Assembly (NCBI RefSeq): GCF_009937765.1 | Contig: NZ_CP047089.1 | Coordinates: forward strand, 2,540,272-2,604,271 | Direction of reading: 5' to 3' | DNA: 64,000 nt | From: Bacillus pumilus | GTDB taxonomy: Bacteria; Bacillota; Bacilli; Bacillales; Bacillaceae | In this document: positions 18,362 to 28,600 of the stretch, in pieces | How the letters are laid out: each line of letters opens with the position of its first letter | How positions within the stretch are numbered: the first letter of the stretch is position 1 | Program-made: the position numbers and the translations under genes | Notes under the pieces: model-generated | What the model was told of the DNA's origin: nothing | What the model saw: only the letters and a program-made list of their open reading frames with translations | Databases searched by the model: none

Positions 18362-19052
18362 ATACCGTATCACACTTGACGCCAACGACGCCTTCTAGAT
18401 CTTTAATATCAAAATACACATCAGTTGTATAGCGATCTTTATGCACGCGTACGCGTACTTCCATAATCGGGTAGTTCTTTTCTGTTAAATCATCAATACG
18501 AACAGAATGAATGCGAATGTTGAGGGCTTTCATTTCTTTTAAGATATCCGTCATACGGTTTCGATCAGAAAGAGACATTCTGATGCGGATTTCTTTTTCC
18601 TGTAAGCGAATCGGTCCAATCCGCTGGAAGAGCCACGGTAGAAATTCGACACTAATCAGAATAAAGAAAAGACTGAGGAAGGCTTCTTTATAAAATCCTG
18701 CCCCTGTTGCAACCCCAAGTCCTGCTGCTCCCCAGATCATCGCAGAAGTCGTAAGACCTGAGATGACATCATTGCTTTTTCGCAGAATCACACCTGCTCC
18801 AATAAAACCAACACCAGATATAATTTGCGCCGGTAACCTGAGTGGGTCCATTTGAAGCCTAGAGACTCGAGGGAAATTGTAGGCTGCATCAATGCTGATG
18901 ATGGTTAACACGCAGGAGCTGACAGCAATGACAATACACGTTTTTAAGCCGAGCGGCTTTTTCTTCAGCTCTCGTTCGAGCCCAATAATCAAACCGATTA
19001 AGGTGGCCACGGCTAACTTTAAGACTGTATCCCATTCAATCGTCCAAAACAT
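18360..19052 (-). CDS. sapB: MgtC/SapB family membrane protein
   Basis: 230 residues. The first ~145 residues contain four to five hydrophobic segments with the family signature around LIGLIIGLERELKKKP and the glycine-rich GVGFIGAGVIL. The C-terminal ~80 residues form a soluble ACT-like regulatory domain. Start ATG 19052 follows AAGGAGC. In B. subtilis a sapB mutation causes alkaline phosphatase to be made at sporulation; its biochemical role is unclear, and MgtC relatives are linked to magnesium limitation and F-type ATP synthase control. The order sapB-opuE-gatCAB matches B. subtilis and supports the gene name. Here it happens to lie beside an alkaline phosphatase gene. Confidence 0.85.
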   Translation of the reverse strand: MFWTIEWDTVLKLAVATLIGLIIGLERELKKKPLGLKTCIVIAVSSCVLTIISIDAAYNFPRVSRLQMDPLRLPAQIISGVGFIGAGVILRKSNDVISGLTTSAMIWGAAGLGVATGAGFYKEAFLSLFFILISVEFLPWLFQRIGPIRLQEKEIRIRMSLSDRNRMTDILKEMKALNIRIHSVRIDDLTEKNYPIMEVRVRVHKDRYTTDVYFDIKDLEGVVGVKCDTV

Positions 19053-19168
19053 GCGTATCGCTCCTTCACTTCATGTACGTTTCACAACATGTATATGATC
19101 CTCTCACAGCCCATATGGCTGCACAACTTCTATTTTATTCAGAAATGGGAGAAAGAAAAGCATTTTAT

Positions 19169-19203
19169 TTAAAAAAGAGAGTCATCCGCTTAAGGCAGAT
19201 GAC
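19169..19203 (-). terminator. Terminator of opuE
   Basis: Minus-strand stem GTCATCTGC / GCGGATGAC (one G-U pair) with a short loop, followed on that strand by CTCTCTTTTTT, 13 bases after the opuE stop. Confidence 0.8.
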
Positions 19204-19215
19204 CCCTCATGTTCT

Positions 19216-20697
19216 TTATTTTGTTTCTTCTTCAAGATGATTTTCCATTTTGGTAAACAGCTTTTTAGAAGCTTTAGATGGTTTATTGGTCAAGAGGCTG
19301 ACAATGATGGCAGTCAAACCACTTAAAATAAATCCTGGAACCATTTCGTACAAGCCAGTTGTATTATTCAAGCCGGTTGAAATCCATGTTAAGACAACAA
19401 CTGCCCCAACAACCATTCCTGCTAGTGCACCGTGATGGTTCATTCGCTTCCAATATAGGCATAGAAGGATGACTGGACCAAATGAAGATCCAAAGCCTGC
19501 CCAAGCATAACCAACAAGATCAAGAATGGTATCACTTGGATTAAGTGAAAGACAAAGCGCGATAATGGCAACGACCAATACAGACATACGTCCAATCATC
19601 ACTAGTTCTTTGTCTGACGCTTTTCTTCTAAAGAAAGTCCGGTATAAATCCTCTGTCATTGCACTTGCAGTCACAAGCAGCTGTGACGAAATCGAACTCA
19701 TAATCGCAGCTAAAATAGCAGAGAGTAAAAATCCAGTAATATACGGATGGAATAACACCTTAGAAAATACAATAAAAATGGTTTCTGGGTCAGCTAAAGT
19801 AGTACTAGTCTCATGTACATAAGCGACACCGACTAATCCAACAGATAATGAACCAATAACAGACACAATCATCCAGCTCATACCGATACGACGTGCTGGT
19901 TTTAAATCTTTTACAGTCGTAATGGCCATGAATCGAACAATAATGTGCGGCTGTCCAAAGTAACCAAGGCCCCATGCTAAGAAGGAAATAATGCCAATGA
20001 CGCTCGTTCCTCTGAATATATCAAGCAATTTTGGATCAATTTGTTGAATATCTTGATATGTGGCAATTGGGCCACCTAATTGAGTAAAGGCAACGATCGG
20101 CACGAGCACTAATGCTAAAAACATAATAGCTCCTTGAACAAAATCAGTTAAGCTAACTGCCAAAAAGCCGCCGAATAAAGTGTATAAGATCACGATACTA
20201 GAGGTTAAAATTAAACCAAACATATAATTGGCACCAAACGCAGATTCGAATAAACGACCGCCAGATACCATACCTGATGAGGTGTACAGTGTAAAGAAAA
20301 TCATAATAATAACAGCTGAGACAGCTTTTAATAAAGTAGAAGAATCTTTAAATCGTTTGTCAAAAAAGTCTGGAATGGTAATCGCATCATCAGCAACCTC
20401 AGTATACGATCGTAAGCGAGGAGCTAAAAATAGATAATTCAAGTAAGCACCACTAATCAAACCAACAGCAAGCCATCCTGACGAAAGCCCTGTTGTATAC
20501 ATCGCACCTGGAAGTCCCATGAGCATCCAGCCACTCATATCTGAAGCACCAGCAGATAGAGCTGTCACGTAAGGACCCAGCCCGCGTCCGCCCAACATAT
20601 AATCATTCAAGTCATTTGTTTTTCTAAATGCATACCAGCCAATGGCCAGCATTCCAATAAAATAAATAGATAGAGAAATTCCAATCTCAATACTCAT
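19216..20697 (-). CDS. opuE: Sodium/proline symporter OpuE (osmoprotective proline uptake)
   Basis: 493 residues, the usual length of solute:sodium symporters of the PutP/OpuE group, with about 13 hydrophobic segments. Visible family features include the N-terminal LNDYMLGGRGLGPYVTALSAGASDMSGW region, part of the sodium and proline sites, and GLGYFGQPHI. OpuE takes up proline as a compatible solute under salt stress. Start ATG 20697 is preceded by AAAGGTGAT. The long upstream region carries a sigma-B-like promoter and a CcpA-type site. Synteny with sapB and gatCAB favours OpuE over PutP. Confidence 0.9.
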   Translation of the reverse strand: MSIEIGISLSIYFIGMLAIGWYAFRKTNDLNDYMLGGRGLGPYVTALSAGASDMSGWMLMGLPGAMYTTGLSSGWLAVGLISGAYLNYLFLAPRLRSYTEVADDAITIPDFFDKRFKDSSTLLKAVSAVIIMIFFTLYTSSGMVSGGRLFESAFGANYMFGLILTSSIVILYTLFGGFLAVSLTDFVQGAIMFLALVLVPIVAFTQLGGPIATYQDIQQIDPKLLDIFRGTSVIGIISFLAWGLGYFGQPHIIVRFMAITTVKDLKPARRIGMSWMIVSVIGSLSVGLVGVAYVHETSTTLADPETIFIVFSKVLFHPYITGFLLSAILAAIMSSISSQLLVTASAMTEDLYRTFFRRKASDKELVMIGRMSVLVVAIIALCLSLNPSDTILDLVGYAWAGFGSSFGPVILLCLYWKRMNHHGALAGMVVGAVVVLTWISTGLNNTTGLYEMVPGFILSGLTAIIVSLLTNKPSKASKKLFTKMENHLEEETK

Positions 20698-20807
20698 GTT
20701 TCCATATCACCTTTTTCGTATTAATTTGACATCACCTCATTCAAAATATACAAGAACATCCAATTCGTCTGGCTGCTCACTGCTATGGTTACTTAACCTA
20801 TCAGAGT

Positions 20808-20834
20808 ATTCCCTGCTGATCAACCTTCTTAAAC
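20808..20834 (-). promoter_or_regulatory. Probable sigma-B promoter of opuE
   Basis: On the minus strand GTTTAA (20829-20834) and GGGAAT (20808-20813) are separated by 15 bases, close to the sigma-B consensus GTTTAA-N12-15-GGGTAT. In B. subtilis opuE has both a sigma-A and a sigma-B promoter. The second element differs from consensus at one base. Confidence 0.45.
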
Positions 20835-20881
20835 CTCATTCTTACGTAAAAAAATGCGTAAATGATTGATGAGAATCTATA

Positions 20882-20895
20882 TGTAAGCGCTACCA
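20882..20895 (+). promoter_or_regulatory. Probable cre (CcpA) site upstream of opuE
   Basis: TGTAAGCGCTACCA matches 13 of 14 positions of the cre consensus TGWAANCGNTNWCA. It lies about 185 bases upstream of the opuE start and about 190 upstream of gatC, so which gene it serves is uncertain. Confidence 0.45.
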
Positions 20896-21004
20896 AAAAC
20901 ATTTAAAAGAAAAAATTTTCTGATAAATATTTAATCTCTGATACAAATTATTTTCACACTTTCTGGTTTTGGGTGAATGGCTACCTTCTCAAGCCTGTGT
21001 AAAG

Positions 21005-21034
21005 TTGCTTTAGAACAGTAAAATTTGATATGAT
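21005..21034 (+). promoter_or_regulatory. Sigma-A promoter of gatCAB
   Basis: TTGCTT (21005-21010), an 18-base spacer and TATGAT (21029-21034), about 60 bases before the gatC start. Confidence 0.6.
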
Positions 21035-21095
21035 AAAGTGTATATGACTTATGATCATGACCACGAACACGTATCATTTTTGGAGGTGAACCTGC

Positions 21096-21386
21096 ATGTC
21101 TAGAATTTCAATAGAAGAAGTAAAGCACGTGGCGCATTTGGCACGGCTTGCAATTACAGAAGAAGAAGCTGAAATGTTTACTGAACAGCTTGATAGCATC
21201 ATTTCATTTGCAGAGCAGTTAAACGAGGTAGATACGGAAAACGTTGAACCAACAACACACGTATTAAAAATGAAAAACGTCATGAGAGAAGATGTTCCGA
21301 ATAAAGGTCTTTCCATTGAGGCAGTTATCAAAAACGCGCCTGATCATAAAGACGGCTATATTCGTGTGCCATCAATTTTGGACTAA
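21096..21386 (+). CDS. gatC: Asp/Glu-tRNA amidotransferase subunit C
   Basis: 96 residues, the normal GatC length, with the family start [16 protein letters not shown] and the C-terminal REDVPNKGL segment that threads between subunits A and B. GatC stabilises the GatA-GatB complex, which converts Glu-tRNA(Gln) to Gln-tRNA(Gln) in bacteria lacking glutaminyl-tRNA synthetase. ATG 21096 follows a strong GGAGGTGA. First gene of a gatC-gatA-gatB operon with 14-base and 13-base gaps. Confidence 0.96.
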
Positions 21387-21400
21387 AGGAGGCCTGAGGC

Positions 21401-22858
21401 ATGTCACTGTTTGATCACAAAATTTCTGAATTAAAAGAGCTTTTACATAAAAAGGAACTGTCTGTTTCTGATTTAGTGGACGAGTCTTATAAACGAATCA
21501 ATGAAGTAGACGGGAAAGTACAAGCATTCCTTGCACTGGACGAAGAGAAAGCTCGTGCGTATGCAAAGGAATTGGACGAGGCAGTTGGTGAAAAGGACGA
21601 GCTTGGTCTATTGTTTGGTATGCCAATCGGTGTGAAAGATAACATCGTCACAAAGGACTTACGTACAACTGCATCAAGTAAAATCCTGCAAAACTTTGAT
21701 CCAATTTATGATGCTACGGTTGTCAATCGTTTAAGAGATGCGGAAGCAGTCACAATCGGTAAATTAAATATGGACGAATTTGCAATGGGATCTTCTACAG
21801 AAAACTCAGGCTACAAAGCAACGAAAAACCCTTGGAATTTAAACACTGTTCCAGGTGGATCAAGTGGCGGCTCAGCAGCTTCAGTTGCAGCAGGTGAAGT
21901 ACCATTTTCACTCGGATCAGATACGGGTGGTTCGATTCGCCAGCCGGCATCATTCTGCGGCGTTGTAGGTCTGAAACCAACGTATGGCCGTGTATCTCGA
22001 TATGGCTTAATCGCATTTGCTTCTTCATTAGATCAAATCGGGCCGATTACGCGTAACGTAGAGGACAACGCATATGTTCTTCAAGCGATTGCTGGTGTAG
22101 ATCAAATGGATGCAACGAGTGCTAATGTCGACGTCCCAGATTTTCTTTCTTCATTAACTGGAGATATCAAAGGCATGAAAATTGCTGTGCCAAAAGAATA
22201 CCTTGGAGAAGGCGTTGGCGAGGAAGCAAAAGAGTCTGTTCTTCAAGCGTTAAAAGTATTAGAAGGACTTGGTGCAACTTGGGAAGAAGTGTCTCTTCCG
22301 CATTCTAAATACGCGCTTGCGACTTACTACTTGCTGTCTTCTTCAGAAGCATCTGCAAACCTTGCGCGTTTTGACGGCATTCGTTATGGCTACCGTACAG
22401 ATAATGCAGAAAACCTAATTGATTTATATAAAAATACTCGTTCTGAAGGCTTTGGAAACGAAGTGAAACGCCGCATCATGCTTGGCACATTCGCTCTTAG
22501 CTCAGGTTATTATGATGCATACTATAAAAAGGCGCAAAAAGTCCGTACATTGATCAAAAAAGACTTCGAAGATGTTTTTGAAAAGTATGATGTCATTGTA
22601 GGACCAACAACACCAACTCCTGCGTTTAAGATTGGTGAAAAGACAAGCGACCCACTAACGATGTACGCGAACGATATTTTAACGATCCCTGTGAACCTTG
22701 CAGGCGTTCCAGGAATCAGTGTGCCTTGTGGATTTGCAAACGGTCTTCCGTTAGGACTGCAAATCATTGGCAAGCACTTTGATGAAGGAACGGTTTACCG
22801 CGTGGCTCACGCTTTCGAGCAAGCAACAGATCATCATAAAGCAAAACCTGAACTGTAA
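21401..22858 (+). CDS. gatA: Asp/Glu-tRNA amidotransferase subunit A (amidase)
   Basis: 485 residues, full length. Amidase-signature enzyme with the Ser-cisSer-Lys triad visible: Lys in GVKDNI near residue 79, cis-Ser in GGSSGGSA near 153 and the nucleophile Ser in [12 protein letters not shown] near 178. It releases ammonia from glutamine and passes it through a channel to GatB. Ribosome site GGAGG precedes ATG 21401. Middle gene of the operon. Confidence 0.97.
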   Translation: MSLFDHKISELKELLHKKELSVSDLVDESYKRINEVDGKVQAFLALDEEKARAYAKELDEAVGEKDELGLLFGMPIGVKDNIVTKDLRTTASSKILQNFDPIYDATVVNRLRDAEAVTIGKLNMDEFAMGSSTENSGYKATKNPWNLNTVPGGSSGGSAASVAAGEVPFSLGSDTGGSIRQPASFCGVVGLKPTYGRVSRYGLIAFASSLDQIGPITRNVEDNAYVLQAIAGVDQMDATSANVDVPDFLSSLTGDIKGMKIAVPKEYLGEGVGEEAKESVLQALKVLEGLGATWEEVSLPHSKYALATYYLLSSSEASANLARFDGIRYGYRTDNAENLIDLYKNTRSEGFGNEVKRRIMLGTFALSSGYYDAYYKKAQKVRTLIKKDFEDVFEKYDVIVGPTTPTPAFKIGEKTSDPLTMYANDILTIPVNLAGVPGISVPCGFANGLPLGLQIIGKHFDEGTVYRVAHAFEQATDHHKAKPEL

Positions 22859-22871
22859 GGGGTGAATCAGA

Positions 22872-24302
22872 ATGAACTTTGAAACGGTAATTGGACTTGA
22901 AGTCCACGTTGAGCTAAAAACACAATCAAAAATTTTCTCCAGCTCGCCGACACCTTTTGGTGCAGCTGCCAACACGCAAACAAGTGTCATCGACCTTGGA
23001 TATCCTGGCGTACTGCCTGTATTGAACAAAGAAGCGGTGAACTTTGCAATGAAAGCAGCCATGGCGCTAAACTGCGAGATCGCAACAGATACAAAATTTG
23101 ACCGTAAAAATTACTTCTATCCTGATAACCCAAAGGCGTATCAAATTTCTCAATTTGATAAACCGATCGGTGAAAACGGCTGGATTGAAATTGAAGTAGA
23201 AGGTAAAACGAAACGAATTGGTATTACGCGTCTCCATTTGGAAGAGGATGCAGGTAAACTGACGCATACAGGCGACGGATATTCACTTGTCGATTTCAAC
23301 CGTCAAGGCACACCGCTTGTTGAAATCGTATCTGAGCCAGACATTCGCACACCAGAAGAAGCATATGCGTACTTAGAAAAACTAAAATCCATTATTCAAT
23401 ATACAGGCGTATCTGACTGTAAGATGGAAGAAGGCTCACTGCGCTGTGATGCCAACATTTCACTTCGTCCGATCGGTCGTGAAGAGTTTGGAACGAAAAC
23501 AGAGCTCAAGAACTTGAACTCATTTGCTTTCGTACAAAAAGGTCTTGAATTCGAAGAGAAACGTCAAGAGCAAGTATTGCTTTCTGGCGGCTTGATCGAA
23601 CAAGAAACTCGCCGCTATGATGAAGCGTCTAAAAAGACGATTCTGATGCGTGTCAAAGAAGGTTCTGATGATTACCGCTATTTCCCAGAACCAGATTTAG
23701 TGGAGCTGTACATTGATGACGAGTGGAAAGAACGTGTAAGAGCGTCGATCCCAGAGCTTCCAGACGAGCGCCGCAAACGTTACATTGATGATCTAGGGCT
23801 TCCTGCATATGATGCGATGGTGCTGACACTGACAAAAGAAATGTCTGATTTCTTTGAAGCAACCATTACAGAAGGTGCAGAAGCGAAGCAAGCTTCAAAC
23901 TGGCTAATGGGCGAAGTATCTGCTTACTTAAACTCAGCTCAAAAAGAGCTGGAAGATACAAAGCTAACGCCGCAAGGCCTGGCTGGCATGATCAAGCTCA
24001 TTGAAAAAGGAACGATTTCTTCTAAGATTGCCAAAAAGGTATTCAAAGAGCTGATTGAAAATGGGGGAGACGCAGAAACAATCGTCAAAGAAAAAGGACT
24101 TGTCCAAATTTCTGACGAAGGTGCCCTGCTCAAACTTGTGACAGAAGCACTTGATAACAACCCGCAATCTATCGAAGACTTTAGAAATGGAAAAGACCGC
24201 GCGATTGGTTTCTTAGTCGGACAAATCATGAAAGCATCGAAGGGTCAAGCAAACCCGCCGATGGTCAACAAGATTCTCCTAGAAGAAATCAAAAAACGCT
24301 AA
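22872..24302 (+). CDS. gatB: Asp/Glu-tRNA amidotransferase subunit B
   Basis: 476 residues, full length. It begins with the family motif GLEVHVEL and has [12 protein letters not shown] and the metal/kinase site region HLEEDAGK; the C-terminal ~150 residues are the helical YqeY-like tRNA-binding domain. GatB activates the tRNA-bound Glu or Asp with ATP and amidates it with ammonia from GatA. ATG 22872 follows AAGGGGTGA. It is followed directly by a terminator hairpin that is interrupted by a repeated element. Confidence 0.97.
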   Translation: MNFETVIGLEVHVELKTQSKIFSSSPTPFGAAANTQTSVIDLGYPGVLPVLNKEAVNFAMKAAMALNCEIATDTKFDRKNYFYPDNPKAYQISQFDKPIGENGWIEIEVEGKTKRIGITRLHLEEDAGKLTHTGDGYSLVDFNRQGTPLVEIVSEPDIRTPEEAYAYLEKLKSIIQYTGVSDCKMEEGSLRCDANISLRPIGREEFGTKTELKNLNSFAFVQKGLEFEEKRQEQVLLSGGLIEQETRRYDEASKKTILMRVKEGSDDYRYFPEPDLVELYIDDEWKERVRASIPELPDERRKRYIDDLGLPAYDAMVLTLTKEMSDFFEATITEGAEAKQASNWLMGEVSAYLNSAQKELEDTKLTPQGLAGMIKLIEKGTISSKIAKKVFKELIENGGDAETIVKEKGLVQISDEGALLKLVTEALDNNPQSIEDFRNGKDRAIGFLVGQIMKASKGQANPPMVNKILLEEIKKR

Positions 24303-24310
24303 TTAGCAAA

Positions 24311-24337
24311 AAACCGCCTCATGAGAAGAGGCGGTTT
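24311..24337 (+). terminator. gatB terminator hairpin, first copy (without T run)
   Basis: Perfect hairpin AAACCGCCTC / GAGGCGGTTT eight bases after the gatB stop. Its T run is missing because a 175-bp repeat element follows at once. The same 27 bases recur after the element. Confidence 0.85.
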
Positions 24338-24512
24338 CAGATTGTTGACAAAGGGCTAAAATGATTTTGATTTTAGCCCTTTGTCTTCTTTTCAGCGTGA
24401 TAGAAAACCTTTGAAGTCTAGGAAAGACGAGTACTGGCGCGGAGCGAATTTGCCATTCGTGAGCACCAGCACGCAGGACTGACAACGAATGCGAGGGTTT
24501 GTCTACACGCTG
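24338..24512 (+). repeat. 175-bp dispersed structured repeat, copy 1
   Basis: About 91% identical (160 of 175 by eye) to 55846-56020. It starts CAGATTGTTGACAAAGG and ends GTCTACACGCTG. It contains a perfect 16-bp hairpin (24348-24363 with 24371-24386), then a long imperfect stem in which CAGCGTG, TAGA, AACC and AGTC on the left pair with GACT, GGTT, TCTA and CACGCTG on the right, enclosing a small CGAAT/ATTCG hairpin. It is flanked by identical 27-base copies of the gatB terminator hairpin. Confidence 0.9.
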
Positions 24513-24543
24513 AAACCGCCTCATGAGAAGAGGCGGTTTTTTT
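24513..24543 (+). terminator. gatB terminator hairpin, second copy with T run
   Basis: Exact duplicate of 24311-24337, here followed by a run of T, so this is the copy able to act as an intrinsic terminator for gatCAB. Confidence 0.85.
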
Positions 24544-24686
24544 ATTTGAACTGACAGGGTCTTATCATAGATTCAGACCACCGCCGTATATCAATTCGGA
24601 GATTCTTTTCTTATAATGAAGCATAAGCGAAAGTGCACATTCGAAGGGGGATAAAGGGGAACGAACCGGAAAAACAGCGCGTAAAA

Positions 24687-25532
24687 TTATGAAAGAAACA
24701 GCTTCAATTGTTCGACTACTCTTATGACAGCAGGGTCCTCACACTTTTCTAAATTCGTCAGCATCCCTTGAATGACTGGCTTACGAGGCTCAGCTTTCGC
24801 CAGTTCTTCTTCAATGACTTCAATGGATACAAGAGTATCATCAGAAAGCAAATGCTCAAGCTTTAACAAACGAAGCTCCTCTTGAAGGGAAGTAGCACTC
24901 GGCGCATCATCATCCCAAATGGTTGGCTTTAAAATAGGTTTCGTCTGAGAGCGAAGCATCCCTTGAACCAAATCATCAAACCGTTCGAGTATAAAGGAAG
25001 AGAGCTCATCAAATGATAATTGCATCTGATCTTGTAAAAGCAGCACCTGCACATACGATTGGATGATTCCTTGAATCATGACTGACAGGTCAGTTATATA
25101 TGGTTCGATCTCCTGTCCATAAGTGGTCAAGATGGAAATTTGGATTTCTTCATTCATTTGTTTTTTCACAGTTTTTGAATACTTTTTAATTTGCTGGTTT
25201 TCTGGAATAATGTTCTCGCTGAGGATCAAAATGATAAAATCCTTGTTTTCAGCAAAATGCTGAAACTGTTCAGCGATTTGCTTCTGGAAGATCTCTCTCG
25301 GCGCGAGATGCTGATTCTCTTTTCGAATCGTTTCAATACTTTGCATGGACGTGTCGATATAATATTCAAAGGCGCGATTGAAAAGCTGCTCTTTTGATTT
25401 GAAATGTAAATAAAATGCGCCTTTTGATATTCCGCACTCATCTGCAATTTCCTGAATGGTCGTAGAAGAAAAACCCTTTTTCGCAAACAACTGGATGCTT
25501 GTTTTAATGATTTTTTCTTTTTTTTCGTTCAT
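24687..25532 (-). CDS. yerO: TetR-family repressor YerO
   Basis: 281 residues. The N-terminal ~60 residues are a TetR helix-turn-helix (TSIQLFAKKGFSSTTIQEIA, then GISKGAFYLHFKSKEQLF); the rest is a helical ligand-binding domain longer than usual for the family. Divergent from swrC with 131 bases between the starts, and a TGAC-type palindrome lies just upstream of the exporter gene, so it very likely represses swrC and possibly itself. Start ATG 25532 is preceded by AAGGGGCC. Order gatB-yerO-swrC matches B. subtilis. Confidence 0.85.
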   Translation of the reverse strand: MNEKKEKIIKTSIQLFAKKGFSSTTIQEIADECGISKGAFYLHFKSKEQLFNRAFEYYIDTSMQSIETIRKENQHLAPREIFQKQIAEQFQHFAENKDFIILILSENIIPENQQIKKYSKTVKKQMNEEIQISILTTYGQEIEPYITDLSVMIQGIIQSYVQVLLLQDQMQLSFDELSSFILERFDDLVQGMLRSQTKPILKPTIWDDDAPSATSLQEELRLLKLEHLLSDDTLVSIEVIEEELAKAEPRKPVIQGMLTNLEKCEDPAVIRVVEQLKLFLS

Positions 25533-25623
25533 GAAATAAGGCCCCTTCAGCTTTAGAATGTTACGTCAAACGCAAGTGAAATGGTTGACGGCATTGTATA
25601 TCACCGTTTATTATGATATAGAA

Positions 25624-25637
25624 TGACCAGTCAGTCA
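25624..25637. promoter_or_regulatory. Putative YerO operator upstream of swrC
   Basis: TGACCAGTCAGTCA contains the perfect inverted repeat TGAC-CA-GTCA plus a further GTCA. It lies 27 bases before the swrC start in the shared yerO-swrC region, where TetR-type boxes of this form are usual. Assignment is by position and resemblance only. Confidence 0.5.
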
Positions 25638-25663
25638 ATACATAAAGGAAAATGGAGGACATA

Positions 25664-28600
25664 ATGAATTCGATCATCAATTTTGTATTAAAGAATAAGT
25701 TCGCTGTATGGCTCATGACGATTATCGTAACAGTTGCTGGTCTATATGCTGGATTGAATATGAAACAAGAATCAATCCCGAATATCAACACTCCAGTCAT
25801 TACGGTTTCTACAACGTATCCTGGCGCAACGCCGGACGAAGTATCAGATAAGGTGACCAACCCGATTGAGAAGTCTATTCAAAACCTCAACGGAGTCAAT
25901 GTTGTCACATCCAATTCATTTGAAAATGCCTCATCTATTCAAATCGAGTACGATTACAATAAAGACATGGATGAAGCAAAGAAGGAAATTGAAGATGCGA
26001 TTAGCAATATCAATTTTCCGGAAAATGCAGAAAAACCAAAAATCGCACGCTTTAGCATTAACGCAATTCCAATCTTAGCAATCAGTGTCTCTGGTGATAA
26101 AGAATCATTAGAAGACCTTACACAGAAAGTAGAAAACGACCTTGTTCCTTCCATTGAAGGATTAGACGGTGTCTCTTCTGTCGAAGCTTCAGGACAGCAA
26201 ATCAAAGAAGTAGAATTTTCTTTTAAACAAAAGAAATTGAAAGAATACGGTTTAGATGAAGAAACTGTTCAAAACATGATCAAAGGCTCTGATGTCAATG
26301 TACCATTAGGTCTATACACATTTGGCAACAAGCAAAAATCGGTTGTTGTGGACGGCAATATCTTAAGCGTCAAAGATTTGAAAAACATGCGAATCCCTGT
26401 CACACCAAGTGCAAGCGGCGGCGCGGGAAGCGCTGGCGCACCATCTAGCGGCGCTGAAAACCCAGGTGCACAAGGTGCGGAGCAGCAGGCTGGTAATGCA
26501 AGTCAGCAACAGGCAGCAGCTCAGCAGCAACCTGGTGGAGGGGCAGCAAGCGCTCAATCTGTAGAACTGCCAACGATCAAGCTTTCTGACATTGCGGATA
26601 TTAAAGTAGTAAAAGAGGCAGAATCGATTTCTAGAACGAATGGAAAAGACAGCATCGGTCTGCAAATTGTCAAAGGTTCTGATGCCAACACTGTGAGTGT
26701 GGCAGAAGAAGTGACGAAAGAGCTTGAGAAATTCAAAAAAGACAACAAAGGAATCAAAGTCAGCACGACATATGATCAAGCAGAGCCGATTAAAGAATCT
26801 GTCAGTACAATGCTGAACAAGGCGATCATTGGAGCAATCTTTGCGATCATTATCATTATGTTGTTCCTTCGAGATATCAAATCAACATTAATTTCGGTCA
26901 TCTCTATTCCGTTATCCCTGTTGATTGCTGTTTTATTATTAAATCAGCTGGATATCACATTAAATATCATGACACTTGGTGCCATGACGGTCGCCATTGG
27001 ACGTGTGGTCGATGACTCAATTGTGGTCATAGAAAATATCTATCGACGAATGGCGTTAAAGGATGAACCGTTAAAAGGCAAAGCACTCGTCAGAGAAGCC
27101 ACAAAAGAAATGTTTATCCCGATTATGTCTTCGACGATTGTCACCATTGCGGTATTCTTACCATTAGCATTAGTAGGTGGAATGATTGGTGAACTATTCA
27201 TCCCATTTGCGCTAACGATTGTGTTTGCTTTACTGGCTTCACTGCTTGTTGCCATTACGATTGTTCCAATGATGGCACACAGTCTATTTAAAAAGAACCT
27301 GTATGGCACAGCGAAAAAAGTGAAAGAGCATAAACCAAGTAAGCTTGCCGGCGGTTATAGACGTGTACTCAACTGGACGCTGAACCATAAATGGATCACA
27401 TCAGGAATTGCCATCCTTATGCTTGTCGGAAGCTTATTCTTAGCACCACTAGTCGGTGTCAGCTTCTTACCACAACAAGCCGAGAAGACGGCGATGGTCA
27501 CATATACACCTGAGCCGGGACAAACGAGAGAACAAGCAATCGATGAAACGAAAAAAGCAGAAGAATATTTGATCAAACGTGACCATGTCAATACTGTTCA
27601 ATATTCACTAGGTTCTTCAAATCCTATGACAGCAAGTGTAGGGGGCAACTCTAATGGTGCGTTATTCTTCGTACAATATGACGATGACACGCCAAACTTT
27701 GATAAAGAAAAAGATAAAGTAACGAAAGCCCTGCAAGACAAAACGTCTAAAGGGGAATGGAAATCACAAGACTTCTCGTCTGCTGGCGCAAGCAATACTG
27801 TAACGTACTACGTCTACGGTGACAAAGTAAGCGATATTGAAGGCACAGTAAAAGATGTCGAGAACATCTTAAAAGATGAGAAAAACTTAAAAAATGTCAG
27901 CACAAGCTTATCTGAGAAATACGACGAATATACGTTTAATGCAGATCAAGAAAAACTGGCGAAGCTAGGTTTAACTGCTTCACAAATCGCTCAAGCAATT
28001 GCTCCTCAAAATAGTGAAACAACGCTAACGAAAGTCACAGAGGACGGCAAAGAACTTGATGTGAAGCTTCAAACCGAAAAAGACGAATATAAGAGCAAAA
28101 AAGATTTAGAAAATAAAAAAATCACAACTCCTACAGGACAAGAAGTCCGAATTGGTGATGTCGTAAAAGTAAAAGACGGTACGACAGCAAATACAGTGAC
28201 AAAACGTGATGGGAAAATCTACGCAGAAGTGTCTGGTGACATGACAACAGACAACGTCTCAAGTGTAACGCAGGATGTTCAGAAGAAAGTCGACAAGCTT
28301 GATGTGAAATCTGGCGTAACGATTGACACAGGCGGCGTAAGTGCGGATATTGAGGAATCCTTTACACAGCTTGGTCTCGCAATGCTTGCAGCAATTGCCA
28401 TTGTGTACCTTGTTCTCGTCATCACATTTGGCGGAGGCCTTGCACCATTTGCGATTCTATTCTCACTACCATTTACGGTAATTGGTGCACTAGTCGGACT
28501 GTTTATAGCAAAAGAAACCATCAGCTTAAATGCCATGATAGGATTGCTTATGCTGATCGGGATCGTTGTGACAAATGCCATTGTCTTCATTGACCGCGTC

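Larger units (their letters stand above)
20698..21095. other. Divergent regulatory region between opuE and gatCAB
   Basis: 398 bases without a gene. It holds the sigma-B-like opuE promoter, a cre-like site at 20882-20895, the gatC promoter and the gatC ribosome site GGAGGTGA at 21082-21089. The middle (about 20896-21000) is AT-rich with no further recognisable element. Confidence 0.7.

Noticed and set aside
24344..24362. TTGACA followed by TAAAAT inside the 175-bp repeat, read as a promoter
   Set aside because: The spacing between the boxes is only about 6 bases and both are arms of the 16-bp hairpin, so this is structure rather than a promoter.
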